64,000 nucleotides of DNA from RUG11198 sp036342255 (GTDB lineage: Bacteria; Bacillota_I; Bacilli_A; RF39; UBA660): contig JAZAUS010000010.1 of NCBI GenBank assembly GCA_036342255.1, positions 9,065 to 73,064 on the forward strand. Reading direction: 5' to 3'. Positions 53,363 through 64,000 of this stretch are shown here, in pieces (position 1 is the stretch's first letter; each line of letters starts with the position of its first letter). Under the pieces are notes generated by a model that had not been told where the DNA came from, ran no database searches, and saw nothing but the letters and a program-made list of their open reading frames with translations. The position numbers were made by a program, and so were the translations under genes.

Positions 53363-54718
53363 CTATGTAATCTCACTATACATATTAAACATTGGTACTA
53401 TAACAGCAAGCAAAACTATACCAACAACTACTGCAAGAAAAATAATCATAATAGGTTCTATCAAACTTTTCATCTGAGCTACTAAATTCTTTTGCTCAGT
53501 ATTAAAATATTCCGATACATTATTCATCATATCTCCAAGTCTACCAGTTCTCTCACCAGTTAATAGCATCTCATATGCTATTACCGGAAAAGCCCAATGA
53601 TCCTTAAATGCAAGTGAAACACTATTACCATTACTAAGATTAATAACAGCATCCTTTATCAAAGACTTATATATCTCATTCTCCGTAATTTTACCCAATA
53701 TCTCCATACTATCAGTAATAAATACATCATAGTTTATCAAACTAGCAAAAGTCTTTGTAAACATAATAACCTCATTATATATCATTACATTTTTAATAAC
53801 AGGAATATGCATAACAATCCACTGAACAGCATATCTAAATCTCATAACATTCTTAAATGTAATTACCAATATAACAAATATAGCTATTATTACCAAAATA
53901 ACATATATTAAATTAGCCGCTAAAAAATCACTTAACTTAACAATTACTACTGTTATCATAGGCAAATCACTACCTATTTGCGAATACATATCCGTAAATT
54001 CTGGTACTACATATAATATTATATATACAAGAACCACTATTGCTACTACAAATATAACAGCAGGATAAGTCATAGCACTAACTATTTGTTTTCTATTCTC
54101 ATACTTAGTTTTATAATAATCAGCCATATCATCCAATACACCAGTTAAATTACCAGTAAGCTCAGAAGTCTTTATCATATTAATAAGCAATTTAGGAAAA
54201 ACTTTTCCTTGCTTATTTAAAGCTTCACTAAGAGTCTCACCAGAATTAAGCTCAAATACTAATCTTTGATATAATTTTTTTCTATTTTTCTCCTTAGCTT
54301 GTCTACCAAGAATAGAAATAGCATCAACCAAAGTAATACCAGCTTTAATATATGTAGATAACTGAGTTAAAAAGAAATTTAAATCTTTATCTTTCATAGG
54401 TCGTGTAGTTAAACTAACACCACCCATCTTATTAAATAACCTATCTTCTTCTATAGATATAACATCATATCCCTGATTTAACAAAAAAGAATGAACATCT
54501 ACTTTAGATAAAGCATCCAAAGAAGACTTTATCATATTACCTTCTTTATCACGAGCAACATAATTATATCTAACATTCTGCGTATTTTTAATAGCATCGG
54601 CAGGCGTCAACTCCATGGTTTTAAGCTGCAAATTAGCTTGCTTTTGCTTATCACTAGTACCGCCACCACCAATAGGTTGATTAAGTTTATCAAGAAATTT
54701 TTTAAAGCCACCAGCCAT
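53363..54718 (-). CDS. Type II secretion F/PilC/ComGB platform protein
   Basis: 451 residues from ATG 54718 (AAGGAGG upstream). An N-terminal ~70-residue cytosolic domain, then two T2SF repeats (FFLTQLSTYIKAGITLVDAISIL and FTKTFASLINYDVFITDSMEIL), each ending in membrane helices. Inner-membrane platform on which a type IV-like pilus is assembled. The ATPase and pilins are not in the window. Confidence 0.94.
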   Translation of the reverse strand: MAGGFKKFLDKLNQPIGGGGTSDKQKQANLQLKTMELTPADAIKNTQNVRYNYVARDKEGNMIKSSLDALSKVDVHSFLLNQGYDVISIEEDRLFNKMGGVSLTTRPMKDKDLNFFLTQLSTYIKAGITLVDAISILGRQAKEKNRKKLYQRLVFELNSGETLSEALNKQGKVFPKLLINMIKTSELTGNLTGVLDDMADYYKTKYENRKQIVSAMTYPAVIFVVAIVVLVYIILYVVPEFTDMYSQIGSDLPMITVVIVKLSDFLAANLIYVILVIIAIFVILVITFKNVMRFRYAVQWIVMHIPVIKNVMIYNEVIMFTKTFASLINYDVFITDSMEILGKITENEIYKSLIKDAVINLSNGNSVSLAFKDHWAFPVIAYEMLLTGERTGRLGDMMNNVSEYFNTEQKNLVAQMKSLIEPIMIIFLAVVVGIVLLAVIVPMFNMYSEIT

Positions 54719-54861
54719 AGCCATCCTCCTTATCTTATACTCTTTATACTATTGTAACATAATTGTATCACATTTTGATATTTTTTTTAATATTTTTTTA
54801 TCATTTCATACTTTATTGTAAATAAACAACTAATTACCATCGACAAATAATAATTATAAAT

Positions 54862-54897
54862 TAAAAAATATCTTACTTTACAAGTAAGATATTTTTA
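54862..54897 (-). terminator. Terminator of the thioredoxin-like gene
   Basis: Perfect 15-bp stem (aaaaatatcttactt / aagtaagatattttt), 3-nt loop. Confidence 0.87.
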
Positions 54898-55686
54898 TTA
54901 CTTAATAAAACCATTCTTTCTTAAAAATTGTTCTATGTTAACAGTACTACTTGAATTTATATAATCTATTATTTTCCCTTTTTCTACTACAAATAGAATA
55001 GGAACTTTTACATTTTGAACATTATAATTAAGAAATATTGAAGCAGTAGCACCATTTTTATACATATATACACAAGTATAATATGTAAAACCATATTTCA
55101 AAGATAAATCATAGATTTTTTCTCTAAAAGCATAATCACGATAATCATCATTTCTTATAAACATTAAAAATTTATCACCTTTATTTACAAGATTTTCAAA
55201 TTCCACATCATTAATATAATTTTCTTTATCAAATGAATTCTTTTCAATAACATTTTTCTCTAATAAATAACTTTGCAGATTTTCTTCATTATCAATTTCA
55301 TTTATTAAGGTATTACCATTTTTATCTATAATAACAAAAGAAGGTAATGTCACATCTTTAAAAGATAAATCTATAGATGTAAATAGTTTTTCACACTCAG
55401 ATGTAGAAAAACTATTCACATCATATACTTCATAATTTAGATTAAACTTCTTTTTATAATATTTTAAATAATTATCGGAAGCAACACAAGTTTCACAGTT
55501 CTCACTATCAGTAACATAAATATACTTTACTTCACCATTTTTAATTCTTTCAATAAATAAATCAGTATAAGACTTATAATTTTTAAAATAATTAATAAGA
55601 AGAAAAATTAGGAAAAGAACAACTAATATTATTAAAATAATAATTATCCTAAGTTTATTTTTAAAGATCTTTTTAATACGTTCCAT
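54898..55686 (-). CDS. Membrane-anchored protein with two thioredoxin-like domains
   Basis: 262 residues: a basic start, one helix at 12-33, then extracellular. Domain 1 (about 50-145) has a CxxC (ENCETCVASD) and a cis-Pro stretch (VTLPSFVIID). Domain 2 (about 165-260) has the cis-Pro stretch (VKVPILFVVE) but no CxxC. A role in disulphide handling of the Cys-containing adhesin encoded just upstream is plausible but inferred. RBS AGAGG. Confidence 0.75.
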   Translation of the reverse strand: MERIKKIFKNKLRIIIILIILVVLFLIFLLINYFKNYKSYTDLFIERIKNGEVKYIYVTDSENCETCVASDNYLKYYKKKFNLNYEVYDVNSFSTSECEKLFTSIDLSFKDVTLPSFVIIDKNGNTLINEIDNEENLQSYLLEKNVIEKNSFDKENYINDVEFENLVNKGDKFLMFIRNDDYRDYAFREKIYDLSLKYGFTYYTCVYMYKNGATASIFLNYNVQNVKVPILFVVEKGKIIDYINSSSTVNIEQFLRKNGFIK

Positions 55687-55709
55687 AATTACCTCTTTTC
55701 TTAATTGTT

Positions 55710-55744
55710 ATAGCACTAGCACTATTAAATAGTGCTAGTGCTAT
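55710..55744 (-). other. Long perfect hairpin at the adhesin gene end
   Basis: 17-bp perfect arms (atagcactagcactatt / aatagtgctagtgctat) with almost no loop and no T-run; the adhesin stop codon lies inside. It may be an mRNA-end barrier or a weak terminator between the adhesin and the thioredoxin-like gene. Confidence 0.6.
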
Positions 55745-58700
55745 GATGTAGCTGTTGTATACGCAACAGTAATATGTGGTCTATACATAATAGGTTTAGA
55801 TGATGAACTAAAAGTAAATGTTCTTCTTTTTACACATCTACTACTAGTTGTATCATAAAAATTATATACTCTAGTACTAGTATTACTTCCTGTTGATGAT
55901 GTATATCCACCAGCCATAGTAATATAAGCTCCACTACTGAAATTACTTGTATTTTTACTATAATAATTATAGATATGGGCAGCCGAACTAGAAACTGGTT
56001 CAACTCTTAATCTATTTGCATTATTATAAGTTCCACCACAAGCTTTAAAATACCATTTTTTTGCCTGAACTGTTCTATTTTCAACACTTTCAGATGATTT
56101 ACTACCATTTGAATAAGAGTATCTATATCTAGTAAAATATACATAAGTAGCATTAGTATTACTATTCCAACCAAATTGGTTAATGGTATGAGCTAAATAA
56201 GTTGAAGTACCAGTATTGTTCGTAGAATAAGAAGTATTAAATGCAACAGTTGTAGCTGTAGTCGATATTCCACTTCTTGTTCCACCTGATGCCAATTGAG
56301 AATTTGTAGGTGTTCCATAAACTAATATCTTATCTATACCACTTCCTGTTAAATAACCAGGACTTCCAGAAGTTACTCCAACACCTGCTGATGCACTCCA
56401 AGAACCATCATAATAGTAATACTGTCCACCAGAAGCATTTTGACTATAATTATTTATTGCAGCTCCTGTATTATTTTTAATATAACCACTACCATACCAA
56501 TATAGATAAGCACCTGTTACGGTACCAGCTGTAGATGAATTAGTATTAATATTAGTTACCGAACCATTATTAAATGCTTCTGCTATGTTACTCTTAGTAG
56601 TACCTAAGCTTTTTATATAATTATATACACCAACAGTCCCAGTTGTATTTGTTGCATCAGAATATTTATTTCCAGCTGTGTTACCAACAGTCTTATTCAA
56701 AGCAAGTTCACAAGTAGAAGTACCTTTACTCATAACATACCAAGATTGTCCCATATAATTAACATTAGTATTTGCTGCTCCACAATTAAATGGAGTTCTT
56801 CCTATTGTTAATGTTCCAGCCGCTGCTATTTTAACAGCCTCACTATTAATGGTTTTGTTTATTATACTAGAAGCCCCAGAATAAGATACATCAAATGTGT
56901 ATGCAGTAGTTGTAGAAGGAGATGCTACTATATGTTCAATATTACTAGTAGCTGTAGTTGTAGGAGCCGCAGCAATTACAGTACCTCCATTAGAAACTGC
57001 CGTACCATTTATAGTTACATCTGTTAAGGAAGTAGATAGTGTCATTGTATAATATCTTGCAGTCACAGTTCTTAAACCATACTGACTAATAACAATATCC
57101 ATACCACTATCAACTAAAGTAGTTTTATGATTGGAATCTTTAGCAATCCATACATCATATGTTCCTGGAGTAATGTTTTCCCATGTAATAGTGCTACCAG
57201 ATTTAGTAGCAGCACTATATGCATATTTTTGTGTACCACTTTGATATAATGCAGCATTAATGCCACTGGATGACCAAGCAGAATTATCTTTAACAATTGA
57301 AATTCTAGCAGAAGGTGGTGCTTGTGACCATTTAGCATAGATAGTATGAGCTGCTGTTGCTGTAACAGGAGTTTCAGGAGTTATCATAGTACCATTTGTA
57401 AAACTTGAATTTGGATACCAACCATCTTGTGAATACTCAGATCTACCTCCTTCTATTTCTGCTATTTCACCATATGTTGACGGTGATGTTGCTGAATATG
57501 GTCTAACATATCTTACAGCATCTCGAGCATAAACACTCATATCACCAGTTGTCAAGACATCACCACTAAAACCAATAATAGCAGTTGTATGATATATATA
57601 ACCTTTAAAATATTCTCCTGTACAACCTGATGCACCCGGATTACAACCTATATGTAATTTAGTTCCATTAGTAGGTTGAGTTATTTGCCCAGAAAACTTG
57701 GTAACTGAAACTAGTCTTCCGTTTAGATATAGTTTTATATATTTACCACTATAATATCCATAAGCACTATATTTTTCATTAACAGAAATAGCTGTATTAG
57801 TAGAAGCACATCGATAACCTCCTGAATAAATACAAAATTCCAATTTATTACTACTATTTATAAATAGAGATGCTCCAGCGCCTTCAATATTACCCATTAT
57901 TTGACGTGTTGATGAATCTAATAATGTTGCCTTAAATGTTGCTCCAAGAGATATGGCATAATTAACAGTTGGTGCATATTTTAAGTTGACACCCGTATTT
58001 GTACCATTAAAATATAAACCATCAGAATCACCATTATAATTCCAAGTTCCATTAGAAATATCTGCACTCATAACAGAACTACCATTTAAATTCAATCCTC
58101 TCCAGGTAGATGTATTTGAAGTATTATGTGTGTTAGCTTCATTATAATATGAATCCCAATCTAACCAATGGCCTAAAGAACGAGAGTATCCTTGGAAAAA
58201 TACCGGTATTTTTTCAGTCCATTTAGCATATAAAGAATGATCATCTTCAGTTGTAACGGTTGTTGTAGATGTTACTGGATTACTATAAGTAATCTCACCT
58301 GTTGAAGTATTATATGATATATTTTTATACCATCCATCAAAAGTATAACCATCTCTTACTGGTGTAGGTAAATCTTCATATGTTGAACCTTTTACAAAAT
58401 CTTTGCAATCTTCTGCTATTTCCTCAGCACTTAATGCCCTACTATAAATAGCAGCATTATATATATTACCTTTAAAATAATAATTACTACAAGTTCCAGC
58501 ACTTCCATAACATCCAATAAGTGCAGTATTATTATTTGCCGGTACTGATATACTTCCTGTAACTTCTTTAGAGGCTGCTAATTTACCATCTAAATACGCT
58601 TTTATTGCACTACCATCATATGTTCCAGTAATAGTATGTTTCTCATTAAGATTAATCTTTTGGGTTGGAACATATACATTCCAACTAGTTCCATTTATAT

Positions 58701-61700
58701 ACGCATTGAAACAAATATAACCACTTGAATTTAAATAAATTCCAAATCCACCTGCACTATTATCTGTATTTCCAATTACAAATTTATAACCTCCACTAGC
58801 TGGCCACTCGCTAATTGAAAAAGTAGTTTCTACTGTAAAAGCTGGCATAGGATTAATTTGAACCCAAGTAGTATCAACATTAGTATTTGTTCCATTGAAT
58901 ACTAAATTACCATTTGCTCCCCAGCTAACATTAGAAGCAATTCCACTAAAACGACCTGTTCCCATATCAACCCAAGTCGCGTAACCAAAATAGTTATTGT
59001 TAGCATTTTTATAGTAACCATCATATTTTGCTATTAAACCTTCCTCATTTTGGTTAGTTCCACCATTACCTTCAAAATGAACAACTGGATTTTTTGTCCA
59101 TTTAGCATACAAAGTATGATCAGTTGATGTAGTAACAGATGTTGAAGATGTTACTGGATTACTATAAGTAATCACTCCGGTAGAAGAATTAACAGTAATA
59201 TCTTTATACCAACCACCAAATGTATATCCTTCTCTTAATGGTGTTGGTAACGTTCCATATGTTCCTCCAACTGCAACATGTTTTCCATAATCTTCAGCTA
59301 TCTCCTCACTTGTTAAAGCTCTATCAAATATTGCAGCATTATATACTTTACCAGTCATAAAATAGCCATTACAATCATCTGTACCATAAACCTGACATCC
59401 AATACCCATATGATTATTATTTTGAGGATCAGGAATAATACCAACGAATTCAAGAGAATTAATTAATTCACCATCTAAATAAATTTTTAATACTTCACCA
59501 TCATATGTTCCTACAATATTATATTTTTTATTTGCTTGAATAGTGTTATTTGGAGTACAAACATGTTTCCATTCACCATCTCCCCAAATTCTAAAACAAC
59601 CCAATCCAGATGAAGAAACAAATATTTGTGATCCACCACTATTACCATTACCAATTATATATGCATAATCTGAAGGCATAGATGTTAATTCAAATGTTAT
59701 ATTTAATGTTACATAATCTGTATTAATAACCCCTAAATTAACCCATTGACCTGAATTATTTATAGGTCCACTTAATCTAAAATCTTTATCTTCCCATGTA
59801 CCAGATGCATAAACTACAACATCATTTGCCATATTGTGCCAATATTGAAGCCCATTTGAATAACTAGTTGTTGTGTTATAATAGTGTGTATTTGAAGGCA
59901 TGTTATATATTCCATCAAATTTATATACTAATCCTTCCATGTTCTGATTAGTTCCACCATTTCCCTCAAAGGTAACAGTTTTTCTATTATCTTTCCATTT
60001 AGTATATAAATTAAGATTCTCACTTGAAGAATAAGTACTACCTAAACTGTAATCATCACCTGATCCATCATCCTCAGTATTCCAACCTATAGATTCATAT
60101 CCAGTTCTTGTTAATGCAGTACTTGATAAATCAACAAAAGGAGTTTTAACAGAACCAAAAGCATTCATATAAGTTGTTAAAGTTTGTACAGATGGAACAG
60201 TTCCACCAGTATTATTATTTCCATTATAAGTAACAGTAGAAGTTTTACTATAAGAAGAATACCATTCTAAATTAGCAGATGTAGGTGCCGTACTTACAGA
60301 AGCCCCACCATCAGGTTCAGATGCCGTTAACACACGCGGACTAGAAGAAGTACCAGTACCTGAATTACATAAAACATTTGATTTTAATTTAACAATTGGT
60401 CTAATTGAAGCATTCTCAATACCATAATCAAAAACTCCAGCACTCTCAGAAAAATACAATGTTTTTTCTGATAAAGCCCCACTAGTATTAATAGCTCTAC
60501 CATCCCACGTATAAGCACCAGATTGAATATAATCATAATTACGAGAAGCCATCCAATAAGGTGAAGCAGATCCCCCAACTTTAGAAGCTACTCTACTACC
60601 TAATACAGTATTTACTAAATTATAATCAGAAGTATAAAAATCATCTCCACCACCTAAATCCTCATCAGGAGCACAAGATCCTCCAGTATTACAAGTCCAT
60701 GGAGCAGGATATACAAAATTTGTATCAGGTATTATTCCACTCTGTCCATCATATCCAAAATATCTTGCATTAGAAACAAAAGTACTATTTATATATTGTT
60801 GAGCAATATCATTATTTAAAGTTTGTACAAGGTTTCTATACCCAGTCTTCCCAGATAGGTAAACACTAGTACTTGAAACTTTATCACTTATTGCTTCCAT
60901 TGTATTATCAGTTGAATCTTTACTAATAACTCTCCATGTACTCAATTCGGATGGAGTAATTGTTTGATTAGATGTATATCCCGTATTAAGCTTATTAGTT
61001 TTATAAGAAGACATTGAAGGAGTATAAGATATATAATCACCTAAAGCAGCTTGACTATAACAACTATTACCAGTTGGTGCTGTAAATGAAGTTAATCCTC
61101 TATAAGCATATTGAGATTCAGTTTTCGTCCTATTAGCTTTAGCAATATCAGGTACAGTAAATGTACAATATTTAGTTTCCTGAGAAGAAGTAGTTTTACA
61201 TACATATTTCTCATTACATGTTGCAGTAGTTGAAGCAATAGCACCATCATCAGAATCATCATAATAATGGAAATTAGCCGTTTTATCAGCACCAGTAACA
61301 ACATAAAATGCATTTGTAGTAGATTTAACAACTGCATCACTATTATATGCATTATAACTTGTAGAATTTACAGCAGACGATAATCCCAAAAATGTTTCTT
61401 TCAAATTAGAAAATCCAAATGTAGAAGGTGAAATTGCTGTAAGACTAGTAGTTCCATTAGATATAACTGTATTCATAGCAGAAGTACTTGTAAAATATTC
61501 ATGTCTATACCAAGTTACAGGAGCAGCACAAGTAGTAGCATTTGGATAATAGACAGATACAGGTTTCCTATAATTTACAAAGAAATTAGTATTAGCAGTT
61601 AATGTTTCTGTAGAATTATTATTAGTTGCTACTGTTGTAGTTGGAACACTACTTTTATTATATCCAATATAAGTACCTCCATATGTACATGTCGTTCCAT

Positions 61701-64000
61701 TAAATGTACTTAAAGGTACATTTACAGAACAAGATGTTGCTCCATTATATCTAGAACAATTAACTGTTGTAGATTTTATACCACTATTACAATAATACCA
61801 TGTACCAGTAAAATTAGAACTAGCTTGACAAGTTTGATATCCCGTAACAGAAGTTGAGGAAACACCAGCACTCAAATTCATTGACCCACTCGTTGTACCA
61901 GATTGTGCAGTATTAGATGTAGCATATCCTTTAAATGTCCATCCAGAATTCATAGTTGGAGCAGTTGGCACACTTGTAACACCAACTGTAGAACCACCAT
62001 TATAAGCATAACCAGTAGCCGTAGCATTACTTGAAGAACATCCATTACTATTATAAGTTACAGTTACATTTTTTCTCCATATTGCAACCGCATTAGTATT
62101 AGCAGTACAAGTTAAAGATGCACCAGGACTAGCATCTCCTGTCTTTTGTGTCTCAGCATATGTCGTAGTAGTAGTATCATTTGTCTTCTTCCAAGAAATA
62201 ATTGTCCAAGGACTATATGTATAAGCATTAGCAGCCCAAGCAGTTACTGTACAACTACTTGAACCATTATATCTATAACAAGTTAAAGCACTTGGACTAC
62301 CAGTAGCAGCACTTATATTCTTTTGTGGAGTAACCGTACAAGGACTACTACTCATTGTAATAGCATAATAAGTAGCATCAGCAGATACATTTTTATCAGT
62401 ATTATGATTCCATGAACTAGTAGTAGCACTAGCTGTCGTATTATAACCAACAACAGTAAATCCAGATGCTGCCACAATAGTTGGCGATTTAATAGTACAA
62501 CTAGTTGCAGTATCAATCATAGTACAAGTTCTAGTAACAGATGCATCAGTTACAGCTGTTCCTGACGCATTAGTCTGTGAATAAGCACCATTCTTCATAA
62601 ATGTTATAGTTATAGTTTTTGACCAATGAGCTGTTAAGGTAACAGTTCCACCAGCACTTCTCAAATTCTTAAAATAAGTATTCGTCGTAGAACTACCAGT
62701 CCAGTTAGTATAACTACTTGCAGTTGCACCAGTTTTAGCCGTACTTGTATCTAATCCATCACCAGATGATGATGTCCAGCCAGCAAAGGTCCAACCACTT
62801 CTAGTAGGATTACATACTCTAGCATCAACACCAAACTTAACACTAGTAGGATTTGCACCAGATCCACAACTTGTTGATAAACTACCACCATTTAAATTAT
62901 ACGAAATAGTAATACTATTTTCAGCCCATCTTGTATATATTCTATGATTAGATGCTATTGATACATTTGTAGTTGCTGTAATAGAATTACCATTTGTATA
63001 ATTATCATACCAACCACTTAAAGTAAATCCAGTCCTACTAACAGTAGGCATAGTTCCATAAGGCTGTCCATAAGTAACAGTTCTATTCTCAACTACTTCA
63101 AAAAGCATAAAGTCTGTAATATTTACCGTAATACTATCAGCTAATGATCTATTAGGTTGAATATAAATATTATTATCACTAGCACCACCATTATAAGTAA
63201 ATTCAAATTCAACAGTATGAACACTAGTATTATTCATACTACTCATATTAGTACCAGGAGAAGCATAAGTACCACCTGCTGCAGCTCCATCTATCGTAAA
63301 TGAAATTTGAGATGCTGCTGCCGAATGACCACCTATATTCTTCCATGTACCAGCTGTTTTTTGAACCTTAAACATTAATAAATATTTCTTACCAGCAGTA
63401 AACTCACTAGCAGGAATATAAGCTCCAGCCGTAGTACTAGCTGTTGTCATTGTATATGTAGTAGCATTAGTTCTAGTCAAAGTAGCACCATTATTAACAA
63501 GTTCTTTATCACTCATTAAATTACCATTTAAGAACTTAGCAACATACGGATTAGGAGTCCATATCGCATATAATGTCTTAGATACAGTAGTATCAGTAGC
63601 AGTCGCACCTATTTCAGTAAAAGCTGCCCTTTGTGCATATGCTGTTCCAGTTCCATCCGCTTTCGTATTCCATTCTTTAAATGTATGTCCAGTTTTTACA
63701 AATCCATTATTAGCTAACGTAATACTATTTGATGTTATTTGAGCAGATGATGCCGCTAATCCACTATTAAAATATTGCCATATAGAAGTATCAGCAGTAG
63801 ATCCACCTGTATTACCATTGCCATTATAGCTAACAGTCAATTGTCTTTTATATACAGACCTATTATAAGGCCAAACATTATATGCTGGAGTTTGATTAGT
63901 ACCAGCAGTTGTTGCAGCAAAAGTAGGACTATTACATTTAGCTTCACTAGCAGTATTATCACCAGCCAAATATCCACATAAAGTCCAAGTAGAAGGAGCA
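55741..64000 (-). CDS. Giant cell-surface adhesin with InlB-type and LamG-like modules (partial)
   Basis: The frame is open to the right edge, giving at least 2,750 residues with no start inside the window. It holds at least seven InlB B-repeat/Flg_new modules, each ending in a (Y/H)AKW-like motif (LYAIW, IYTRW, LTAHW, LYTKW, LYAKW twice, IYAKW). Near the middle is a DUF6273-like domain (STWRVISKD ... SIRPIVKLKS). Three ~290-residue LamG-like blocks follow, at about residues 1330, 1625 and 1920. It is Thr/Ser/Asn-rich, with scattered Cys. No LPxTG or membrane helix at the C-terminus, so anchoring must be by the N-terminus or by the pilus genes next door. Confidence 0.85.
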   Translation of the reverse strand, partial: APSTWTLCGYLAGDNTASEAKCNSPTFAATTAGTNQTPAYNVWPYNRSVYKRQLTVSYNGNGNTGGSTADTSIWQYFNSGLAASSAQITSNSITLANNGFVKTGHTFKEWNTKADGTGTAYAQRAAFTEIGATATDTTVSKTLYAIWTPNPYVAKFLNGNLMSDKELVNNGATLTRTNATTYTMTTASTTAGAYIPASEFTAGKKYLLMFKVQKTAGTWKNIGGHSAAASQISFTIDGAAAGGTYASPGTNMSSMNNTSVHTVEFEFTYNGGASDNNIYIQPNRSLADSITVNITDFMLFEVVENRTVTYGQPYGTMPTVSRTGFTLSGWYDNYTNGNSITATTNVSIASNHRIYTRWAENSITISYNLNGGSLSTSCGSGANPTSVKFGVDARVCNPTRSGWTFAGWTSSSGDGLDTSTAKTGATASSYTNWTGSSTTNTYFKNLRSAGGTVTLTAHWSKTITITFMKNGAYSQTNASGTAVTDASVTRTCTMIDTATSCTIKSPTIVAASGFTVVGYNTTASATTSSWNHNTDKNVSADATYYAITMSSSPCTVTPQKNISAATGSPSALTCYRYNGSSSCTVTAWAANAYTYSPWTIISWKKTNDTTTTTYAETQKTGDASPGASLTCTANTNAVAIWRKNVTVTYNSNGCSSSNATATGYAYNGGSTVGVTSVPTAPTMNSGWTFKGYATSNTAQSGTTSGSMNLSAGVSSTSVTGYQTCQASSNFTGTWYYCNSGIKSTTVNCSRYNGATSCSVNVPLSTFNGTTCTYGGTYIGYNKSSVPTTTVATNNNSTETLTANTNFFVNYRKPVSVYYPNATTCAAPVTWYRHEYFTSTSAMNTVISNGTTSLTAISPSTFGFSNLKETFLGLSSAVNSTSYNAYNSDAVVKSTTNAFYVVTGADKTANFHYYDDSDDGAIASTTATCNEKYVCKTTSSQETKYCTFTVPDIAKANRTKTESQYAYRGLTSFTAPTGNSCYSQAALGDYISYTPSMSSYKTNKLNTGYTSNQTITPSELSTWRVISKDSTDNTMEAISDKVSSTSVYLSGKTGYRNLVQTLNNDIAQQYINSTFVSNARYFGYDGQSGIIPDTNFVYPAPWTCNTGGSCAPDEDLGGGDDFYTSDYNLVNTVLGSRVASKVGGSASPYWMASRNYDYIQSGAYTWDGRAINTSGALSEKTLYFSESAGVFDYGIENASIRPIVKLKSNVLCNSGTGTSSSPRVLTASEPDGGASVSTAPTSANLEWYSSYSKTSTVTYNGNNNTGGTVPSVQTLTTYMNAFGSVKTPFVDLSSTALTRTGYESIGWNTEDDGSGDDYSLGSTYSSSENLNLYTKWKDNRKTVTFEGNGGTNQNMEGLVYKFDGIYNMPSNTHYYNTTTSYSNGLQYWHNMANDVVVYASGTWEDKDFRLSGPINNSGQWVNLGVINTDYVTLNITFELTSMPSDYAYIIGNGNSGGSQIFVSSSGLGCFRIWGDGEWKHVCTPNNTIQANKKYNIVGTYDGEVLKIYLDGELINSLEFVGIIPDPQNNNHMGIGCQVYGTDDCNGYFMTGKVYNAAIFDRALTSEEIAEDYGKHVAVGGTYGTLPTPLREGYTFGGWYKDITVNSSTGVITYSNPVTSSTSVTTSTDHTLYAKWTKNPVVHFEGNGGTNQNEEGLIAKYDGYYKNANNNYFGYATWVDMGTGRFSGIASNVSWGANGNLVFNGTNTNVDTTWVQINPMPAFTVETTFSISEWPASGGYKFVIGNTDNSAGGFGIYLNSSGYICFNAYINGTSWNVYVPTQKINLNEKHTITGTYDGSAIKAYLDGKLAASKEVTGSISVPANNNTALIGCYGSAGTCSNYYFKGNIYNAAIYSRALSAEEIAEDCKDFVKGSTYEDLPTPVRDGYTFDGWYKNISYNTSTGEITYSNPVTSTTTVTTEDDHSLYAKWTEKIPVFFQGYSRSLGHWLDWDSYYNEANTHNTSNTSTWRGLNLNGSSVMSADISNGTWNYNGDSDGLYFNGTNTGVNLKYAPTVNYAISLGATFKATLLDSSTRQIMGNIEGAGASLFINSSNKLEFCIYSGGYRCASTNTAISVNEKYSAYGYYSGKYIKLYLNGRLVSVTKFSGQITQPTNGTKLHIGCNPGASGCTGEYFKGYIYHTTAIIGFSGDVLTTGDMSVYARDAVRYVRPYSATSPSTYGEIAEIEGGRSEYSQDGWYPNSSFTNGTMITPETPVTATAAHTIYAKWSQAPPSARISIVKDNSAWSSSGINAALYQSGTQKYAYSAATKSGSTITWENITPGTYDVWIAKDSNHKTTLVDSGMDIVISQYGLRTVTARYYTMTLSTSLTDVTINGTAVSNGGTVIAAAPTTTATSNIEHIVASPSTTTAYTFDVSYSGASSIINKTINSEAVKIAAAGTLTIGRTPFNCGAANTNVNYMGQSWYVMSKGTSTCELALNKTVGNTAGNKYSDATNTTGTVGVYNYIKSLGTTKSNIAEAFNNGSVTNINTNSSTAGTVTGAYLYWYGSGYIKNNTGAAINNYSQNASGGQYYYYDGSWSASAGVGVTSGSPGYLTGSGIDKILVYGTPTNSQLASGGTRSGISTTATTVAFNTSYSTNNTGTSTYLAHTINQFGWNSNTNATYVYFTRYRYSYSNGSKSSESVENRTVQAKKWYFKACGGTYNNANRLRVEPVSSSAAHIYNYYSKNTSNFSSGAYITMAGGYTSSTGSNTSTRVYNFYDTTSSRCVKRRTFTFSSSSKPIMYRPHITVAYTTATS

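Overview
The window comes from a very AT-rich chromosome of a walled, low-GC Gram-positive bacterium. Evidence: AGGAG/GGAGG ribosome sites, near-consensus TTGACA-17-TATAAT promoters, two T-box leaders, a long-form hibernation factor, murB/murG/divIB, SipW and TasA-like proteins, and stand-alone serS and trpS. An uncultured gut member of the Bacilli (Erysipelotrichales/RF39-like) fits best; this is inference. TGA is used as a stop, so the standard code applies. Nearly all genes lie on the minus strand.

Layout by position. 1-8.2 kb: a YbaK-type editing protein, a lipoprotein prolyl isomerase, an orphan sigma-like factor with its own perfect promoter and an attenuator-like hairpin, a chagasin-like inhibitor, a YoaP-type GNAT, and trpB-trpS under a tryptophan T-box that also holds a 12-codon ORF with a Trp codon. 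8.3-10.4 kb: a plus-strand RiPP island (Cys-rich precursor, PqqD, radical SAM-SPASM-GNAT enzyme). 10.4-30.9 kb: transporters and single-gene units (ZIP, BcrAB-like ABC, MMPL plus TetR, flavodoxin, acyltransferase, TsaC, serS with Ser T-box, SDR, HD) interspersed with deletion-scar pseudogenes.

31.5-32.8 kb: a retron (msr-msd RNA plus reverse transcriptase with NAxxH and VTG motifs) with no evident effector. 32.9-40.3 kb: the most unusual region, a tandem array of four small gene cassettes stacked at the 3' end of secA. Every junction repeats the secA SEC-C zinc-motif 3' end (14-bp core CCATGTGGCAGTGG) followed by a terminator. Every cassette is bounded by a tandem pair of arm-type repeats: 11-bp period on the secA-proximal side, always 111-112 bp from the core, and 12-bp period on the distal side. 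The pair sequence is specific to the cassette. This looks like serial tyrosine-recombinase integration of non-autonomous elements that carry small enzymes (peptidase E, GNATs, a hydrolase, an APH-type kinase, a nitroreductase, a methyltransferase, DUF1697) and re-supply a SecA C-terminus at each insertion.

40.2-64 kb: secA, hpf, a three-gene SipW/TasA-like surface-fibre operon whose signal peptidase carries a long acidic repeat extension, tdk, a XerC/D recombinase, divIB-murB-murG, prepilin peptidase and PilC, a membrane thioredoxin-like protein, and the C-terminal 2,750 residues of a giant adhesin with InlB-type and LamG-like modules. No tRNA, rRNA or CRISPR array was seen.
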